From: Neocallimastix lanati (nom. inval.)
Lineage: Eukaryota > Neocallimastigomycota > Neocallimastigomycetes > Neocallimastigales > Neocallimastigaceae
NCBI GenBank assembly: GCA_016946835.1
Contig: JACVTC010000213.1
Coordinates: 1-64,000, forward strand
Reading direction: 5' to 3'
Length of the DNA stretch: 64,000 nt
In this document: positions 49,481 through 61,349 of the stretch, piece after piece
Layout: each line of letters starts with the position of its first letter
Position numbering within the stretch: position 1 is the first letter of the stretch
Notes under the pieces: model-generated
The model's database searches: none
The model's input: only the letters and a program-made list of their open reading frames with translations
What the model was told of the DNA's origin: nothing
Made by a program: the position numbers and the translations under genes

Positions 49481-50058
49481 GAACAAATACTAGAAAGGAA
49501 TAATTTATGAAGAATACTATTTATGAAAAATAGACTCTATTTATTGATAATCAACAGTATTAATAAATTTAATAATATAATATTATTTTTACTTATTTAA
49601 TCTTTTATCTAATTGAAATTATATAAATAAAATATAATATAAATATTTAAATATGTATAATAGATTTAATGATTATTGAAAAATTAAAATAATAAAATTT
49701 TTTATTAAATTTTTTTTGTAATTAATAATAATTTTGTTTTATTTTATTTCTTTTATATAATTAAAAATTTATTTAAAAATAAATATATTTAAATAAAAAT
49801 ATTATTATTTAGGAAAAATGACTTTATATTAAAATTTTTTTAAAATTTTACATTAATCAAGATTAATACATTTTAAAAAGAAAGTTAATTTTTTTTATTT
49901 CTTTATTTTACACTTTATTCTTTAGTTTTTATATATTAATATAAATAAATATTTTAAATATTTTAATTATTTATATATAAAAGTAAAATCATAATCATAT
50001 AAAAAATATCTTTATTAATAATTAAAGCACTATTTGAGTATTGTAATATTTTTAAATT
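49481..50058. other. noncoding; probable copia LTR relic then ankyrin upstream region
   Basis: The first part, directly after the polypurine tract, should contain the copia 3' LTR, but no matching copy exists to set its end. The rest is A+T background up to the ATG at 50059. Confidence 0.4.
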
Positions 50059-51204
50059 ATGAAAAGAATGAAAACAATGAAATCAAATGATATTCTTTCC
50101 GAAAAACAGAAATTAATTTTAGAATTACTTAAGAGGAATAATATTGATAAATTAAAAGATTTTATTAATAGTTTAGAAACTCCTCTTTATTTTTTAAATA
50201 GTACTAATTTTGATCTACTTACTTTGGCTTTAAGTTTAAATTGCTCTTTCTATATTATAAAATTAATCTTTAATAGATGTAATTATAAAACTTTAAATTA
50301 TGTAGTTAAAGATATATATCATTTATATGATATGAGTAATCACTAAGATAAAACTATTGTAAATTATTAAAATAGTTTAGAAGTTTTAATGTATTCAAAT
50401 AATAATGTAAAATCACCACTTTTATTATCATTAGAATTTTCTGATTTTCAATCAGTTGAATTATTAATTAATAAAGGAGCTGACATGTATTTCAAAATAA
50501 ATGGTAAATATATTTTAGAAATTTTAAGAGAAGAAAATTTATTAACAATGAGAAAATTAAATTTTCTCTTAAAAAATGGTTTTAGTATAAAAAATTTAAG
50601 ATTGAACGACTCAGCAATTTTGAATTTAAATATATCAAAAAGTGCTTAGAAAACTTTGTTTTTGATACAAATTTTATAAAATATTTACTTAATATATATA
50701 AAAATAAAGCAGGTATTTCAAAAAGAAAATTTAACCATATTATTAATAATGAAATAAATATAATTGAAATACCAATGGAATTATACTTGAAATATTTAGA
50801 TAAGAAAGATTACAAGAAAGTAGAATATCTTTATAAATATTATGGTACAGAAAAAAAAATTATTTAAGGATTTTATTCTTCTTTATTTAAATTATTTTGA
50901 TAGAAATTTTAATAAAAAATCATTTTATGATTTATTTAATTTTATTATAAACAATGAAAACACATTTATATTTAGTAAAGAGTATGCAATTAATTAAAAT
51001 GAAACCATTATAATAAATAAAAAATTAAAAATGGATGAGCTAATAAAAAATAATGATACTTTAAAATTAGAAGCATTTTTGAAAAAAAATAATTATATTC
51101 TTCAATGTTTATATTCAAGAGAAAGTGAAATTTTGAATTTAATAAATGAACATAACGTTTCATCAGATGTAGTTGATATTCTTCGAAAGTATTTTTTAAT
51201 TTAA
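50059..51204 (+). pseudogene. ankyrin-repeat protein, broken
   Basis: It starts with an ATG and 95 codons (KLILELLKRNNIDKLKDFI, FDLLTLALSLNCSFYIIKLIF). After a stop at 50344-50346 a second piece follows at 50389-50649 with a clear ankyrin unit (SPLLLSLEFSDFQSVELLI followed by NKGADMYFKING) and a LNFLLKNGF unit. Later pieces, in several frames, end at 51204 (ILRKYFLI). The pattern of irregular ankyrin helices with aromatic and Asn/Lys-rich loops is the same as in the intact gene at 62896-63924. Ankyrin proteins bind other proteins; the partner is unknown. At least four disruptions make it non-functional. Confidence 0.7.
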
Positions 51205-51479
51205 AATTCTTATAATAAATCAATTAATAATTAAATTATAATACTTTCTAATTATTTAAAAGTATTAATAAATTTATATTAAAATTTATTTTATTATAAA
51301 TGTATTAATTTTATTTTTTATTGAAAATTTTATATATTCCATGTAATTTTTTTATATTTATATTTATTATAATGATATTATATTAAAACATGTAGTTTTT
51401 TTTATTATTTTAAACTAAACATAAATTAAATAAAATAAAAAAAATTTTATATATTTCGTAATATAATTAAAAAATTTCT
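51205..51479. other. noncoding spacer
   Basis: A+T-rich flank between the ankyrin relic and the satellite-derived segment; nothing recognised. Confidence 0.5.
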
Positions 51480-51739
51480 TTTATTAAAATAAATATTAAA
51501 AAAATGAATATAAAGTATAATAAAATAGTAATAAATAAAATATATGGTTATTATTTGGATTATTCACTAGTTTATTTTTTTTTTGTTAAATTGATTTTGA
51601 AATTTCAATAAATTAATTCAAAGATTTACATATTTTTTTTCCATCATATTTGTATTTAACTAAAAAATGATAAGAATTTATTAATTAAATTATTTATGTT
51701 TATTTCACATAGAACATAGTGATCACGTTACTTTATAAA
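51480..51739 (+). repeat. diverged single unit of the 280-bp satellite
   Basis: It contains the marker blocks of the array at 58687-61020 in the same order: ATAAATAAAATATATGG, TTGTTAAATTGATTTTGAAA, CAATAAATTAATTCAAAGA, CCATCATATTTGTATTTAAC, AATTTATTAATTAAATTATT and ATCACGTTAC. It ends exactly where the gypsy 3' LTR begins, so it is the left side of the satellite that the element split. Confidence 0.8.
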
Positions 51740-51751
51740 TGATTATCGGGA

Positions 51752-52137
51752 TGATATGCGGGACTTTTATGTGCAATAATTTATAAGCAGTGGATTTTAA
51801 ATAACGGTAGTTTAGTAAATTTTATTAATAAAATTATAATATTCGTACAATTAAAATAATAATTCTGATTCCCAAAATTTTACAAGAGAGTCCTCCATTT
51901 CTAATATAAATAATCTAATCTATTTATAAGAAATTGGTGATATATTAATTATATATTCTAATATATAGAACTATATTAGTTTTATATGAATTAAAGTATT
52001 ATAATTATTATAATTATAATAATACATTTTGAAATAAAATAAAATAAAATAATTATTATAAAAAAGATATAAATTTAATATTTAATAATTATTATTAAAT
52101 ATACAAATATGTTACTACACATATTTGTTTTATATCA
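51752..52137 (-). mobile_element. nested solo LTR A
   Basis: This is a 386-bp insertion with ends TGATATGCGGG...TTATATCA, flanked by the 4-bp direct repeat GGGA (51748-51751 and 52138-52141). Taking it out restores the LTR sequence ATCGGGATTTTTATATG, which matches ACGGGACTTTTATGTG at 58131. It belongs to the same family as the solo LTR at 1912-2275 in the opposite orientation. Confidence 0.9.
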
Positions 52138-52647
52138 GGGATTTTTATATGCTATATTTTAATTATAATAATATAGTTTTATCTTTATTTAAATTATTAT
52201 TACTTTTCCTAAAAACTAAAAACACTTTCTAAATTAATTTTATTAGAAATTGGTTATTATTAAGAAATTACATTTTAAAATTATAAAATTTAATAATAAT
52301 ATGAAATATATTTTAAACATATAATATAATTTATATATATATAAGAATACAATATCTATATTTAAATAATAAATGTATATTATATGTTAAATATAAAATA
52401 AATATAAAATAATACATAATAATATATTATATAATATAATAAAAATCCTATTAAAGTTAAATATAAGAATATTATTATATTTTAATATAATAATATATAA
52501 AATAAATATATAATTTAATATATTATTAAATAATATGTAATTTAATATATATTATAATAGTAATTATAATATAATAATGAATAATTAATAATATATTATA
52601 AAAATTATTATCAAAAGATATAAATTTAATATTTAATAATTATATTA

Positions 52648-53150
52648 TGATAAGGTTCAGTTAAGAAATTAACTTTATACACTTAAAGAGAGGTTTTGAG
52701 TATAGTTTTCTTTTAAGAACTTTTTTTATTTATTTATTATATATTTTTGAACTATTTAGCTCCTTGAGCAATTAAACATTTTTTGTACTATTTATACTTT
52801 ATCTTAATTATAAATTTTATATTATTATAACATATGATTTTTACTATGAAATATATAAATTATATTAAGGAGTAAATATCAGGTGTTATAATAATATTCT
52901 CTAATAAAATTCCTATTCTTAATAAATGTTATAAAATTACTATTTTTCTATATGAACTATAATAAAATATTTCCTAAACTCTAATTAATATATTTTTCAT
53001 ATTTACTATTTATCTATTTGTTTTACATTAATTTCTTACATTTTGTATTCATTAATTTCATTTAATACGTAATTATTATTTACATTTATATTTTATAAAT
53101 ATTTTATGATATTTTTACACATTTTCTTATTTTATTATCATTTCATATCA
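52648..53150. mobile_element. nested solo LTR C, different family
   Basis: This is a 503-bp insertion with inverted ends TGATA...TATCA, flanked by ATTA (52644-52647 and 53151-53154). Removing it restores the LTR sequence seen at 58640-58655. Its interior does not match the other LTRs of the window, so it is a separate LTR family. Confidence 0.85.
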
Positions 53151-53194
53151 ATTAAATATACAAATATGTTACTACACATATTTGTTTAAGATCA

Positions 53195-53658
53195 AAATTG
53201 CCCATGCTAAGATAGCAATTTATATATGAAATTAAGTATAGTTCTCTATACAAGAAGAATTCTTAATTGAAGATAAAATTGACTATTAACATTATAATAA
53301 TTTTTATAAGATAAACTTATTTTAGAATATTATTTTTATATTTAAAGAAAATATTATATTTACTGTCTTGATTATTAAAATATTCCTTAGTAAAATTTAA
53401 ATATCCAAAAAAAAATTATAAAAATTTTGATAAAATTTTTAATTAAATTTTTAATTCAATTTTTGAAAAATTTTTACTAATAAATTTTTTTTTTTTTTTT
53501 TTTAGTTCTTGAAATTGAAATTTCGAAATTGAATTTAATAATTTAAAAATAATTTTTTAAAAATTAATTTTAGCTTGAATTTAAAAATTTTATATACATA
53601 ATATATAAATTGAGAGTGTTAATTAATATTTTTTTTGTTTAATTATTATTTATGTATA
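53195..53658. other. untranslated 3' region of the gypsy element
   Basis: This lies between the integrase stop and the 3' LTR. The usual purine-rich tract is not obvious next to the LTR (the minus strand reads GCATGGGCAATTT there). T runs and short inverted TTTCGAAATTG repeats lie near 53510-53540. Confidence 0.5.
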
Positions 53659-54352
53659 CTATTCTATATATGGTAAAATGTTTTTAATATGAACATTTCG
53701 TTGTAGTATAATTCCTGTCCTATCTTCTTGTAATTTTACTGTATTCCAAGTTATTTCTTTTATAGTATAAGGTCCAGAATAGTAAGGTTCTAACTTGTGT
53801 CTTTGAAATCTTCTTATTTTTACTTTATCTCCAATTTTATATTTATTCTTATTTGTCATACTTTGTTTAGCTTCCCTTCTAGTCTTCCAATAATTAATGG
53901 TTCCTAATCTTTTATTAGTAGCTTCTTTAATCCAACGTTGATGTTCCAAGAATCGCTCGATAAGAAGTTCATCCATAGTTCTTTGAATTGGTTCCTCAAT
54001 AGAATTCCTAATGTTAATTTCAATAGGTAGTAAGTCTTCCCGTCCATATAATAATTCGAAACTAGAGTATCCTGATACAGACGATCTTGATGTTCTTAAA
54101 GCCTATAACACTAAAGGTAGTAGTAAATCCCAATTCTCATTATCTTCCACAAAGTTCCTAAGTTTCTTTTCAATTTCCCTATTTCTATTTTCTACAAGTC
54201 CATTCGAAGCCGGGTGATAAACTGAAACAAAAAGAATATATATCCCATATAAATCTAAGAATATCTTGGTATACTCTGAATTTAACTGAGGTCCATTATC
54301 CATATTTATAACTTGTGGAAGTCCGTGCCTACTAAATACTTCAATTAAGAAA
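53659..54352 (-). pseudogene. gypsy integrase, C-terminal two-thirds
   Basis: The minus strand has the second and third catalytic residues (NMDNGPQL and NGLVENRNRE) and a WDLLLPLVL*ALRTSRSSV segment in which the star is a TAG at the position of Trp in the related integrase at 17402. This is followed by SSFELLYGRED and the C-terminal IGDKVKIRRFQRHKLEPYYSGPY domain. The zinc finger and first catalytic Asp are missing; the sequence starts directly after the telomere-like scar. The nonsense codon is a single G-to-A type change. Confidence 0.88.
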
Positions 54353-54378
54353 TTAACCCTAAACCCCTAACCCCCTAG
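54353..54378. repeat. interstitial telomere-like repeat at a deletion junction
   Basis: On the minus strand it reads CTAGGGGGTTAGGGG then TTTAGGGTTAA, that is, three imperfect TTAGGG-type units. It sits exactly between the last retained codons of reverse transcriptase (FSGYH) and the first retained codons of integrase (NFLIEVF). The remaining RT palm, RNase H and integrase N-terminus are absent. Confidence 0.8.
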
Positions 54379-56230
54379 TGATACCCACTAAAAAGATCAA
54401 TAGTAGAAAATATTACTGCATCTTTTAATGCATCAAAAATTTCTTGAGTTATAGGGATGGCATAAGCATCTTTTTTTGTTATTTTATTTAATAACCTATA
54501 ATCTATGTACAATCTCCATCTACCATTTTTCTTTGGCACTAAAACAATAGGTGAAGACCAAGGTGAATGAGAAGGTGAGATTAATCCTTTGTCTATTAAT
54601 TTTTTTAATTCTTCTTTTAGTGCTAAAAGTTGTACCTGGGAGATCCTATATGCCTTTTGTTTTATTGGCTTGCTACCTTCTATTAATTCAATATGGTGAG
54701 TTAGCAATTTGGATGGTTCTAAATCATCAGTAGATATAGCTATTACATCTGAATATGAAGTTAATATGGATTTAATTTCATTTTTAAAATTTTCATCTTT
54801 GATATCCATATTACTGATTAATTCTTCCAAAATTTTATTTTTATTAGTTGTATTAATTTTATTAGTACTAATTACATTATTAATACTAGTATTATCCTCT
54901 AATATATAGCAAAACATACACTGTGTATGAAGTTCATGCACATCTTCCAAAGGGACCAATGGGACCGCACTAAAGGTAAACACACTAATACCACTTTTTA
55001 CGTATAAATATTTATTATATGCATCTACTAATAATTTATAATCTGTTTGTGTTTTTAAATTAATTATTATATCAAATATTGAGTCATCATTATCAAATAC
55101 TCTAAAGAATGCATTAATTTTTAGAGTACCAATTTGTACTTCTAATTCTACCATTTCATAAACACGTTCTTCCATATTAGTTAATGCCTGATGCACTCTA
55201 CTAGAAGTAGAACCAACTATGATATAATTTTTAATATTTTTATTTAGAAAATTTCTGGTTACCAAATTTGTATTACTATCACCATCAATTAATACAGCAG
55301 CAGAATGACCATTAACTGTACCATTGACTATAGCGATATCGTGTTCTTGAATTTCTCTTGTATCGTAGCAATGCGTAGGATTATTAACTATTTCAAATTC
55401 TTCTATATCATTATGATATTCTGCACATCTTACCATTGTATCATTATCCTCAGTTCTTACCTTTTTAAAACTTTTAGTGATATCTGAACGTAGGGCACTA
55501 CTTATACCTATTAATTGAGCCAAAGTAATATTTGCTGGAGTATTTTGTAATTCTTCTATAATATCATAAGGTTCAATACCATCTAATAATTTAATGATTT
55601 GGCCTACCCTTGTAGTTTTTTCCATCTTATTATTTTGTTCCAATAGTTTTGTACTATTATTTTTATTGTAAAATTTATTACTAATATTAGATGCATGTAC
55701 ATTTAATTCCATTGAATCTATGTCAATTTTGTTTTCCAATGTGTCATTTTTATTATTATTATTATTATTTATATTATTACTATTATTACTATTATTATTA
55801 TTATTATTTGTAGTCAAGTTGGATGTATCATTATTGATATTATAATTACTTGAATTATTATTATTTAAATTTTCATTAATATTATTATTATTATTGCTAT
55901 TATTTTCATTATTATTATTGCTTCTTTTATTATTAATATTATTCTTAATATTATTATTTAAATTTGGTTTTAGAATTTTCCGATTTCGTAAATTGTATAG
56001 GATATTGTTGTTAACATTATTATTAATAGCCAAATCATTATTGTTATTTTCATTAATATTGCTATTGTAATTGTTATTATTTATTTTAATATTATTAATA
56101 TTTTTAAAGTTTCTTTTTGCCTTAGGTAGATATGCATATTTTTCATCTCTATTACGTTTTGCTGCAGCAATAATTGTATCATAATTATTGTTCCATGTTG
56201 CTGTAGTTATTACTGGAGACGTGGCAATTT
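54375..56230 (-). pseudogene. gypsy protease and N-terminal reverse transcriptase
   Basis: The frame is open from about 56230 on the minus strand (ATSPVITTATWNNN) to the scar. A very long Asn-rich segment (about 56060-55700) precedes the protease, whose active-site motif reads LIDGDSNTNLV (about 55240-55290). Compared with the usual Asp-Ser/Thr-Gly, the active-site residues appear altered. The reverse-transcriptase fingers follow (LTHHIELIEGSKPIKQKAYR, WSSPIVLVPKKNGRWRLYIDY, about 54490-54570), up to STIDLFSGYH at about 54378. The YxDD box and RNase H are gone. No internal stop is present over about 600 codons, so this part decayed little before or after the deletion. Confidence 0.85.
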
Positions 56231-56260
56231 AATTAAGGGAAGTTTGCCTTCTTCCCTTAT

Positions 56261-57423
56261 CTAGTTTTTTTGAGAATATAAGGAATTGATGTAACTTTCA
56301 TAATTTGGATCACTTTGGAAACTAGCAAAAGCAACGCAATCTTTCAAAACATGATCTGGTTGATGAAAAAAATAACAAGTTTTAATTTTTAGATTTTTCA
56401 TCCGGTTAGTTAAATCATTCATAATGTCAGGATTATTATTATTACTGTTTGAGTTATGGTTTATATTACTATTATTGTTAGTGTTATAATAATTATTACC
56501 ATTATTATTGTTAAAATTTAAGTTTCTAAAATTTCCATTATTGTTATTATTATTATAATTATTACAATTGTTTCCATTAAAATTTTTGTTTCTAAAATTT
56601 TCATTGTTGTTAAAATTTTTAAAACCGTTCGAATTCACTCTAGATGGTGAATTTAATAGCAAATTATTAAATCTTCTTATTCTATTAAAATTTCCTGAAT
56701 TATTAAATGTATTAAAATTATTATTGGATGGTGTAAAATTTGAATTATTATTATATTGATCCATGAAGATATTATTAGAATTTAATCTACTAGATTTAAA
56801 AAATTTGTTTCTTCCATTATAGTTACTGGTATTACCATAAGAACTCCATATTTCTTGATTTCCTTGTGTTTCATTTAATATATTTTCATACTTTTCAGCT
56901 AAATTACAGGCAGTTTCGAGGTCAGCAGCTTCAGCCATAGCGACTCTTTCATAAATCTTACTTCGAGGTCTCAAGGCATTATCATAATCGATTACTGAAA
57001 TAGCGGATTGATCTATGGAATCTAACTGATAATATAGCTCCAAGAATCTTGTATTAAAGTCATAGATACTTTCATATGGATTGATCATAATTTTCTTAAT
57101 TTGACGTAATTTGTCTTCTTTCATATTTTCTACCAATATTTCTTTTTAATCAGATTTACACACTCATTTAGTGTTAGAATACGACCCAACTTAATTCGCT
57201 CCGAATGAAGGACCCTAGCAATATCATCCTCATAAGCTGCAATGATATAACTAAATTTACCTTCATCAGTAATTATACGCTCTCTTCTAAACCAGTTAGT
57301 AATACGAAACTTCCAGATCTCCGCATCTTTATGAACACCTCCAATTCTTGGTAGAGTTCTAGTATCAACATCATCATTATCCACTGGATCAATTAACGGA
57401 GTAGATGAACCTGACATCTTCAC
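56261..57423 (-). pseudogene. gypsy gag
   Basis: An ATG at 57423 (minus) starts 97 codons (GVHKDAEIWKFRITNWFRRER) ending near 57130. The frame then shifts by one and continues from 57136 to 56261. The second part has the capsid-like helix region (ESIYDFNTRFLELYYQLD, DNALRPRSKIYERVAMAEA), a long Asn/Phe/Arg-rich tract, and a degenerate zinc knuckle (CYFFHQPDHVLKDC) in which the second Cys is missing. A single frame change lies at the overlap. It could be an assembly error or real decay. Confidence 0.8.
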
Positions 57424-57572
57424 AAAATTTAGAATAAAAAAAATATTTTATATATTTATATAATAAGTTTAATAATATAATATTTTTAACTAACAAAAAC
57501 GCGATTAATATTTTATAACAATTAAATATATAATATAATCACTATTAAAATATTTATTATATAAATATATAT

Positions 57573-57606
<34 letters not shown>

Positions 57607-58100
57607 ATTTAATATTATTTATTAATACTATTTATTACTATTATTAATATTTTAATTTTTTTTTTTTTTTATTTAATATTATTTATTAATATTATTTATT
57701 ACTATTATCACTATTTTAATTTTTTTTTATAATAAACTAATAACTAATAATTTAAGGCTTATTCGTTTTTATACTGGTTCAAACTCTCAGTTATTTTAAT
57801 TACAAATAAAATATTATAATTAATTATCTAACTTATCACTATTAACTAAATCTAAATAGTAATTAAAGACTTATTTGTTTTTATTCTGGCCCAAATTCCC
57901 AGCTGCCTTTAATTAATACGAATAAAATAAAATATTTATATATAATTTTTTTTTTTTTTTTTTTTTTTTTTTTGATGTGTAATTATTAATTTTCAATTAT
58001 ATTATATTTAAACTTAATAAGTTAATACACGAAAATAATTATAATAAAATTTATCTCTTAATAAAACACTTATAAAAATAATACAACTATATTACTGCAC
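57424..58100 (-). other. gypsy leader between PBS and gag
   Basis: This untranslated leader has long T runs on the plus strand (57577-57603, 57658-57670, 57949-57973). An imperfect duplication of about 112-bp period (57753 and 57865; AAGGCTTATTCGTTTTTA against AAAGACTTATTTGTTTTTA) gives two TATAAAAACGAATAAG-like stretches on the minus strand. Confidence 0.6.
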
Positions 58101-58119
58101 ATCCCTGATATCTCCACCA
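58101..58119 (-). other. primer binding site of the gypsy element
   Basis: The plus strand reads ATCCCTGATATCTCCACCA, a sequence that looks like the 3' end of a tRNA including CCA. It lies 5 bases inside the LTR edge at 58125. On the element's strand the site starts TGGTGGAGATATC. A priming tRNA with an acceptor starting GGAGATA is predicted. Confidence 0.8.
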
Positions 58120-58124
58120 ATTTT

Positions 58125-58686
58125 TGATTAACGGGACTTTTATGTGCTATATTTTAATTATAATAATATTGTTATTTCTTTATTTAATTTATTATTACTT
58201 TTCCTAAAAACGAAAAACCCTTTCTAAATTAATTTTATTAGAAATTGGTTATTATTAAGAAATTACATTTTAAAATTATAAAATTTAATAATAATATGAA
58301 ATATATTTTAAAGATATAATATAAATTATATATATAAGAATACAATATCTATATATAAATAATTAATGTATATTATATGTAAAATATAAAATAAATTTAA
58401 AATAATACATAATAATATATTACATAATATAATAAAAATCCTATTAAAGTTAAATATAAGAATATTATTATATTTTAATTTAATAATATATAATTATAAA
58501 ATAAATATATAATTTAATATATTATTAAATTATATGTAATTTAATATATATTATAATAGTAATTATAATATAATAATGAAAAATAAATAATATATTATAA
58601 AAATTATTATCAAAAGAAATAAATTTAATATTTAATAATTATATTAAATATACAAATATGCTACTACATATATTTGTTTTAGATCA
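58125..58686 (-). mobile_element. gypsy 5' LTR
   Basis: 562 bp from TGATTAACGGGAC to TTAGATCA on the plus strand, uninterrupted. It includes the same ACAAATATG...CATATATTTGT stem near its outer end as the 3' copy. The outer edge abuts TAAA and then satellite sequence. Confidence 0.88.
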
Positions 58687-61020
58687 TAAACTATTAAAAA
58701 ATTACATTTCTTTTTTTTTAAGATAAAAAAATAAAGAAAAATGAATATATAAAAAAATAATAAATAAAATATATGTTTTTTATTTGGATTTTTCGATAGT
58801 TTTATTTTATTTTTGTTAAATTAATTTTGAAATTTCTAAAAACTAATTTAAAGGTATTACAGATTATAATTTACATCATTTTTATTTTTAACCAAAAAAT
58901 AATAAGAATTTATTAATTAAATTATTTATGATTATTTTACATACAACATATCACGTTACTTGACAAACTATTAAAAAATACTTTCCTTTTTTTTGAGATA
59001 AACAATAAAGAAAAATAAATATAATATATATTAAAAAATAATAAATAAAATATTTAGGATTATTTAGATTTTTCGATAGTTTTATTTTTTTTTTGATAAA
59101 TTAATTTTGAAATTTCAATAAATTAATTCAAAGATTTTAAAAGTTTTGATTTCCATCTCTTTTATTTATAACTAAAAAATTATAAGAACTTATAATAATA
59201 TTATTTATGATTATTTTACATATAATACATATCACGTTACTTGACAAACTATTAAATAATATATTTCATTGTTTTTATGATAAAAAAATAAAGAAAAATG
59301 AATATATCACATAATAGAAAAATAATAAATAAAATATATAAGATTATTTGGATTTTTAGTTAGTTTTATTTTTTTTTTGATAAATTAATTTTGAAATTTC
59401 AATAAATTAATTCAAAGATTTTAAAAGTTTTGATTTCCATCTCTTTTATTTGTAACTAAAAAATTATAAGAACTTATTAATTAAATTATTTATGATTATT
59501 TTACATATAACATATCACGTTACTTGACAAACTATTAAAAAATACTTTCCTTTTTTTTGAGATAAACAATAATGAAAAATAAATATAAAATATATTACAA
59601 AATAATAAATAAAATATATAAGATTATTTGGATTTTTAGTTAGTTTTATTTTATTTTTGATAAATTAATTTTGAAATTTCAATAAATTAATTCAAAGATT
59701 TTAAAAGTTTTGATTTCCATCTCTTTTATTTATAACTAAAAAATTATATAATATTATTTATGATTATTTTACATATAACATATAACGTTACTTGACAAAC
59801 TATTAAAAAATACTTTCCTTTTTTTTGAGATAAACAATAAAGAAAAATAAATATAAAATATATTAAAAAATAATAAATAAAATATATAGGATTATTTAGA
59901 TTTTTAGATAGTTTTATTTTTTTTTTGATAAATTAATTTTGAAATTTCAATAAATTAATTCAAAGATTTTAAAAGTTTTGATTTCCATCTCTTTTATTTA
60001 TAACTAAAAAATTATAAGAACTTATTAATTAAATTATTTATGATTATTTTACATATAACATATCACGTTACTTGACAAACTATTAAAAAATACTTTCCTT
60101 TTTTTTGAGATAAACAATAAAGAAAAATAAATATAAAATATATTAAAAAATAATAAATAAAATATATAGGATTATTTAGATTTTTAGATAGTTTTATTTT
60201 TTTTTTGATAAATTAATTTTGAAATTTCAATAAATTAATTCAAAGATTTTAAAAGTTTTGATTTCCATCTCTTTTATTTATAACTAAAAAATTATAAGAA
60301 CTTATAATTATATTATTTATGATTATTTTACATATAACATATCACGTTACTTGACAAACTATTAAATAATATATTTCATTGTTTTTATGATAAAAAAATA
60401 AAGAAAAATGAATATATCACATAATAGAAAAATAATAAATAAAATATATTGTTATAATTTAAATTTTTCGATAGTTTTATTTTTTTTTTGATAAATTAAT
60501 TTTGAAATTTCAATAAATTAATTCAAAGATTTTAAAAGTTTTGATTTCCATCTCTTTTATTTATAACTAAAAAATTATAAGAATTTATTAATTAAATTAT
60601 TTATGATTATTTTACATATAACATATCACGTTACTTGACAAACTATTAAATAATACTTTCCTTTTTTTTGAGATAAACAATAAAGAAAAATAAATATAAA
60701 ATATATTAAAAAATAATAAATAAAATATATAGGATTATTTAGATTTTTCGATAGTTTTATTTTTTTTTTGATAAATTAATTTTGAAATTTCAATAAATTA
60801 ATTCAAAGATTTTAAAAGTTTTGATTTCCATCTCTTTTATTTATAACTAAAAAATTATAAGAACTTATTAATTAAATTATTTATGATTATTTTACATATA
60901 ACATATCACGTTACTTGACAAACTATTAAAAAATACTTTCCTTTTTTTTGAGATAAACAATAAAGAAAAATAAATATAAAATATATTAAAAAATAATAAA
61001 TAAAATATATAGTTATTATA
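58687..61020 (+). repeat. 280-bp satellite array
   Basis: The marker CACGTTAC occurs at 58952, 59233, 59516, 59784 (as AACGTTAC), 60064, 60343, 60627 and 60907, giving periods of 281, 283, 268, 280, 279, 284 and 280. About eight and a half units are present. Most units carry TACTTTCCTTTTTTTTGAGA after the marker. Two, after 59233 and 60343, carry ATATTTCATTGTTTTTATGA and ATATATCACATAATAG instead, four units apart. Unit four has a deletion. No reading frame is conserved. The array ends at about 61020. Confidence 0.92.
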
Positions 61021-61349
61021 TGAATTTTAAAATAATTTTATTTTTTTTATTAAATTAATATTTAAATTAAATGATAATAATGTTAAGTATTTAATTTTGG
61101 GAATATGTAGTAGACACTGTAAAAGATACATGATAAATTGATGTTCATTCAATGATATCATTATGGTTATGTAATGAATCTATAAACAGTTAGCAATTTC
61201 CAGCTAATCAATTACTAATATTTTACATTAAATGTATATTTATTTTATAATATTTTATTATTAATTTCTAAATATAATTTTATTTATTTTAATTAAATAG
61301 TTTTATAATTAAATGTTTTATAAGTTTAAAATAAATTAACATTTATTCA
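61021..61349. other. noncoding stretch after the satellite
   Basis: A somewhat less biased patch (61090-61210, with TATGTAGTAGACACTGTAAA and CAGTTAGCAATTTCCAGC) follows the last satellite unit. No feature was recognised. Confidence 0.45.

Larger units (their letters stand above)
51740..53194 (-). mobile_element. gypsy 3' LTR, interrupted twice
   Basis: Removing the nested solo LTRs (51752-52137 and 52648-53150, each with one copy of its target duplication) leaves about 558 bp. This matches the 5' LTR at 58125-58686 (562 bp) from TGATTATCGGGA to TTTAAGATCA. Near its outer transcriptional start it has an inverted repeat, ACAAATATG...CATATTTGT. Confidence 0.85.
51740..58686 (-). mobile_element. 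full-span Ty3/gypsy element in the satellite
   Basis: This is a complete insertion read on the minus strand: 5' LTR 58125-58686, primer binding site 58101-58119, leader, gag, protease-RT, integrase, and 3' LTR 51740-53194 (interrupted by two nested solo LTRs). Both LTRs begin TGATTA on the plus strand, end AGATCA and correspond along their length. The whole unit is flanked by TAAA (51736-51739 and 58687-58690), the same 4-bp duplication size as the solo LTRs. Without the nested LTRs it is about 6.05 kb. The two LTRs have diverged by substitutions, so the insertion is not recent. Part of pol is deleted and carries telomere-like DNA, so the element is dead. Confidence 0.85.

Noticed and set aside
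52095-52137. Helitron 3' end (hairpin near a terminus)
   Set aside because: TG...CA ends, matching LTR copies and clear 4-bp target duplications identify LTRs; no CTRR terminus.
54551-54909. Plus-strand frames within the gypsy pol
   Set aside because: Shadows of the minus-strand pol frame, which carries the recognised RT and protease motifs.
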